This document shows, piece after piece, positions 62,501 to 64,000 of a stretch of 64,000 nucleotides of DNA. The notes under the pieces are model-generated. The model did not search any database, was not told the origin of the DNA, and was given only the letters and a program-made list of their open reading frames with translations. The DNA is from Odontesthes bonariensis (lineage: Eukaryota; Chordata; Actinopteri; Atheriniformes; Atherinopsidae): NCBI RefSeq assembly GCF_027942865.1, contig NC_134515.1, forward strand, positions 11,709,339-11,773,338, read 5' to 3'. Position 1 is the stretch's first letter; each line of letters opens with the position of its first letter. The translations under genes and the position numbers were made by a program.

Positions 62501-64000
62501 CTCCTCGGTTCCCTACTGGATAGCAGGCAGTGGAGCTCTCAATCCCACAATGCATCTGTGCAAGTGGAGCCTTTGTTGGAGTGGAGCTCATCAGGGATTT
62601 CCATCTTCCACTCTTTGGCTTTCTTTCTGCTCATGAAGGTACATATATTAGAAATGTCAATAATTGAGTCTTATCTTCTGCCGACCTTCTTTGTTACAAT
62701 GACTCAAAATTGACCATTGGTAATTGACATTTTCACAATAGATTCAGCAAACAAAAGGCAGTTGACCTTTCGAGGCTGTTTTGTTTTGCCTGATGCTCAC
62801 TCAGCAATGCTGCAATTAGAAGGAACAATTTTGTGACTTTTGAAATCTCAGCAGCCTGCCTGGAAATGACTTGACATTTAACAAAAATATCATCAGCCAT
62901 TTGAGCCATATCTGGTAAAGTAAGGCACCTCAAAGGCGTAAATTGCAGGGTACATATTTTTCAGGATCACTTTATGATGTTTCCTCCTGTTATCACATGT
63001 AAATGAAAAACGTAAAAAGAAGTGAATCAACATTTACTTTGAGCAGTGCAGGTGGTTCCCTGCACACGCACTCTGACGGTGACTCATCTGCAATGATGCA
63101 TTCGCCAGTAAAGCTGCAGAGATTTGACAGTCTGTCTATTTGTTGTTGTTTCTGAGATGTGGATGTTGGTCCTTGCCTGCACTCTGCCTCTGCCAGCTGG
63201 ATACTTCATGCCAGTATTTGTCTATGGTGAGTGACAAGACAGAACTTAAATAAGCTTTTTGTAAAAGAATATGTGAACAGTTCAAGCATTACAAGCATGA
63301 GTCACTGCATCATCCTCCTAGAATGTAAAAACTGCAGATTTTTTTTCTGATATGTGAGAATGAAATACATGCATTGCTATAGAAACCCTTCTCATTTGTC
63401 TTGGTTCTTTTTCTCTAGGGGCAGCTATTGGCCGTTTGCTTGGTGAAGGAGTGGTTTATCTGTCCTCCACTGAAGGGATTTTAGGCCAGCAATGGAAATC
63501 TGTAAATCCTGGAGGATATGCACTTGCTGGTAGAAACATCTGATCAATATCTCGTTTGTGCTGATACAAAAGGCTGACATGTAGTCTAATCTGTGCTGTG
63601 CACCTGGGGTATTCATTTCTCTCTTTCATGTATCTCAGTGTGTTGTGAATGTTGTATCAACCAGTATAAATCTGGGTAACTATTTTCAAATTGTGTACAT
63701 AATCTGCTCAGAAGAAATATATTTTTCTTTCAAGTAACATTTGATCTCTGAATGTGATCCTTTAATAATCTTATTACAGAAAACTATTGAGTTTCATATC
63801 AGGATATCAATAATGCTATCAATCAAACTGCATGGTATCCAAAAGAAAAATTGCAACACAAATGCATAAGGTGATGAAGTGTAATCTAACACTTAAGAAC
63901 AGAAACTTATCAAAATAATATAGTTTCCATCATCATTATTCACCTTAAGCATGTTGGCTATTTTGTAGGCGCAGCCGCCTTTTCCGGTGCTGTAACTCAC
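53532..64000 (+). CDS. clcnk: CLC-K type chloride channel, 5' part (3' end off the window)
   Basis: Epithelial chloride channel of the ClC-Ka/Kb type, basolateral in kidney, inner ear or ionocytes and normally paired with barttin. Exons: 53532-53643, 55412-55585, 55686-55814, 57792-57931, 58090-58167, 58941-59016, 59512-59637, 60801-60885, 61165-61266, 61524-61608, 62486-62638, 63157-63226, 63419-63529, 63969 to the edge. Phases agree, giving 491 aa so far. Landmarks: AHQWLYMN; selectivity motif GSGIP (aa 139-143); GKVGPF, with Val185 where most CLCs have the gating Glu, typical of [25 protein letters not shown], like human [14 protein letters not shown] (433-439); [32 protein letters not shown]. 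Exon 1 is the least certain: it rests on an MEINIQ start, DPWKPC resembling human ELWGPC, and a phase-1 donor fitting the next exon. The gating region, transmembrane helices through the second half and CBS domains continue beyond the right edge. Confidence 0.95.
54623..55125 (-). mobile_element. internally deleted hAT element with BED-finger remnant
   Basis: The lower end, TAGGGCTGTGCAACGATTAA followed by ATTAATCAC-rich sequence, is a hAT-type terminus I know from vertebrate repeats. On the minus strand, a 120-codon frame (55118-54756) starts a BED-type zinc finger ([31 protein letters not shown]) and then leaves the transposase, so the catalytic region is missing. No matching terminus is found on the upper side. 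It lies in clcnk intron 1. Nothing shows domestication. Confidence 0.65.
56600..57150 (+). mobile_element. decayed Tc1/mariner-like transposase relic
   Basis: A frame at 56622-56888 reads [13 protein letters not shown], then [25 protein letters not shown] and VKVNGIMRE, which follow the order of Tc1 transposase motifs (ARLKFA..., W.KKGEA..., GGSIMLWGCF, KVDGIM). After frameshifts, 56980-57050 reads [15 protein letters not shown], resembling the Tc1 DLNPIENLWRELK block. A poly-T insertion and stops break the gene. No inverted ends recognised. It lies in the clcnk intron between exons 55686-55814 and 57792-57931. Confidence 0.6.
57989..58005. repeat. (TA)n microsatellite
   Basis: A short AT dinucleotide run in the clcnk intron after exon 57792-57931. 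A similar TA/TG run occurs in ddost at 26837-26880. Confidence 0.85.
58597..58660 (+). repeat. dispersed 3'-tail repeat, second copy
   Basis: GAAGTGCCTTGGGATGACAG followed by TTGTGATTTGGAGCTAATTA and GAACT/GAATT pentamers; a diverged copy of 28793-28859 in the same orientation relative to the window. It is in the clcnk intron after exon 58090-58167. Just upstream, 58478-58502 is an 11-bp-arm perfect hairpin. Confidence 0.65.
61353..61394. repeat. perfect 20-bp-arm inverted repeat with 2-bp spacer
   Basis: Arm 61353-61372 (TAAGCACAATCACTAAGGAC) is followed by TG and then its exact reverse complement at 61375-61394. It lies in the clcnk intron between exons 61165-61266 and 61524-61608. No transposon ends or coding role are evident. 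Confidence 0.95.

Overview
The window looks like a teleost fish nuclear genome. Genes are split into many short exons with GT-AG junctions. The introns are compact, and the intergenic DNA carries repeats of kinds I know from fish: short DNA transposons with inverted ends, a LINE fragment, tRNA-like repeats and a short 3'-tail repeat. No prokaryotic operon, CRISPR array or viral genome is visible. Every gene call rests on exon-by-exon translation, with reading phase checked across each junction and compared with vertebrate proteins recalled from memory. No database was searched.

Layout, left to right. (1) 332-7077, minus: N-terminal half of an anoctamin closest to ANO7, running off the left edge. 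(2) 7.1-9.8 kb: mostly featureless DNA with a 5'-truncated LINE fragment. (3) About 9.8-24.7 kb, minus: complete plekhm2 (SKIP), 20 coding exons, 1015 aa, with a probable 2.8-kb 3' UTR. (4) 25.6-32.0 kb, minus: complete ddost, 11 exons, with a GC-AG intron and a 1.1-kb transposon in another intron. (5) 33.0-41.1 kb, minus: complete zbtb17 (Miz-1), with BTB domain, 13 zinc fingers and a non-coding or possibly coding first exon. (6) 42.6-46.7 kb, minus: complete hspb7, 3 exons, 156 aa. (7) 46.7-53.5 kb: gene-poor intergenic DNA. (8) 53.5-64.0 kb, plus: 5' part of clcnk, a CLC-K chloride channel running off the right edge.

plekhm2, ddost, zbtb17, hspb7 and clcnk all have human counterparts on chromosome 1p36, with ZBTB17, HSPB7 and CLCNK adjacent there too, so this is a conserved synteny block. 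ANO7 lies on 2q37 in human, which puts a rearrangement boundary between ano7 and plekhm2. The genes do not form one pathway: lysosome-kinesin transport (plekhm2), N-glycosylation in the ER (ddost), a Myc-partner transcription factor (zbtb17), a muscle small heat-shock protein (hspb7), an epithelial chloride channel (clcnk) and a membrane scramblase/channel-family protein (ano7).

I see no undescribed biological system. The most useful leads are an in-frame upstream ATG that would extend Miz-1 by 23 residues, AT-hook-like motifs in the Miz-1 linker, an Asp tract encoded by a GAT microsatellite, two short transposons with exact target-site duplications, a larger inverted-repeat element in ddost, a decayed Tc1 transposase inside clcnk, and a perfect 42-bp near-palindrome in a clcnk intron.
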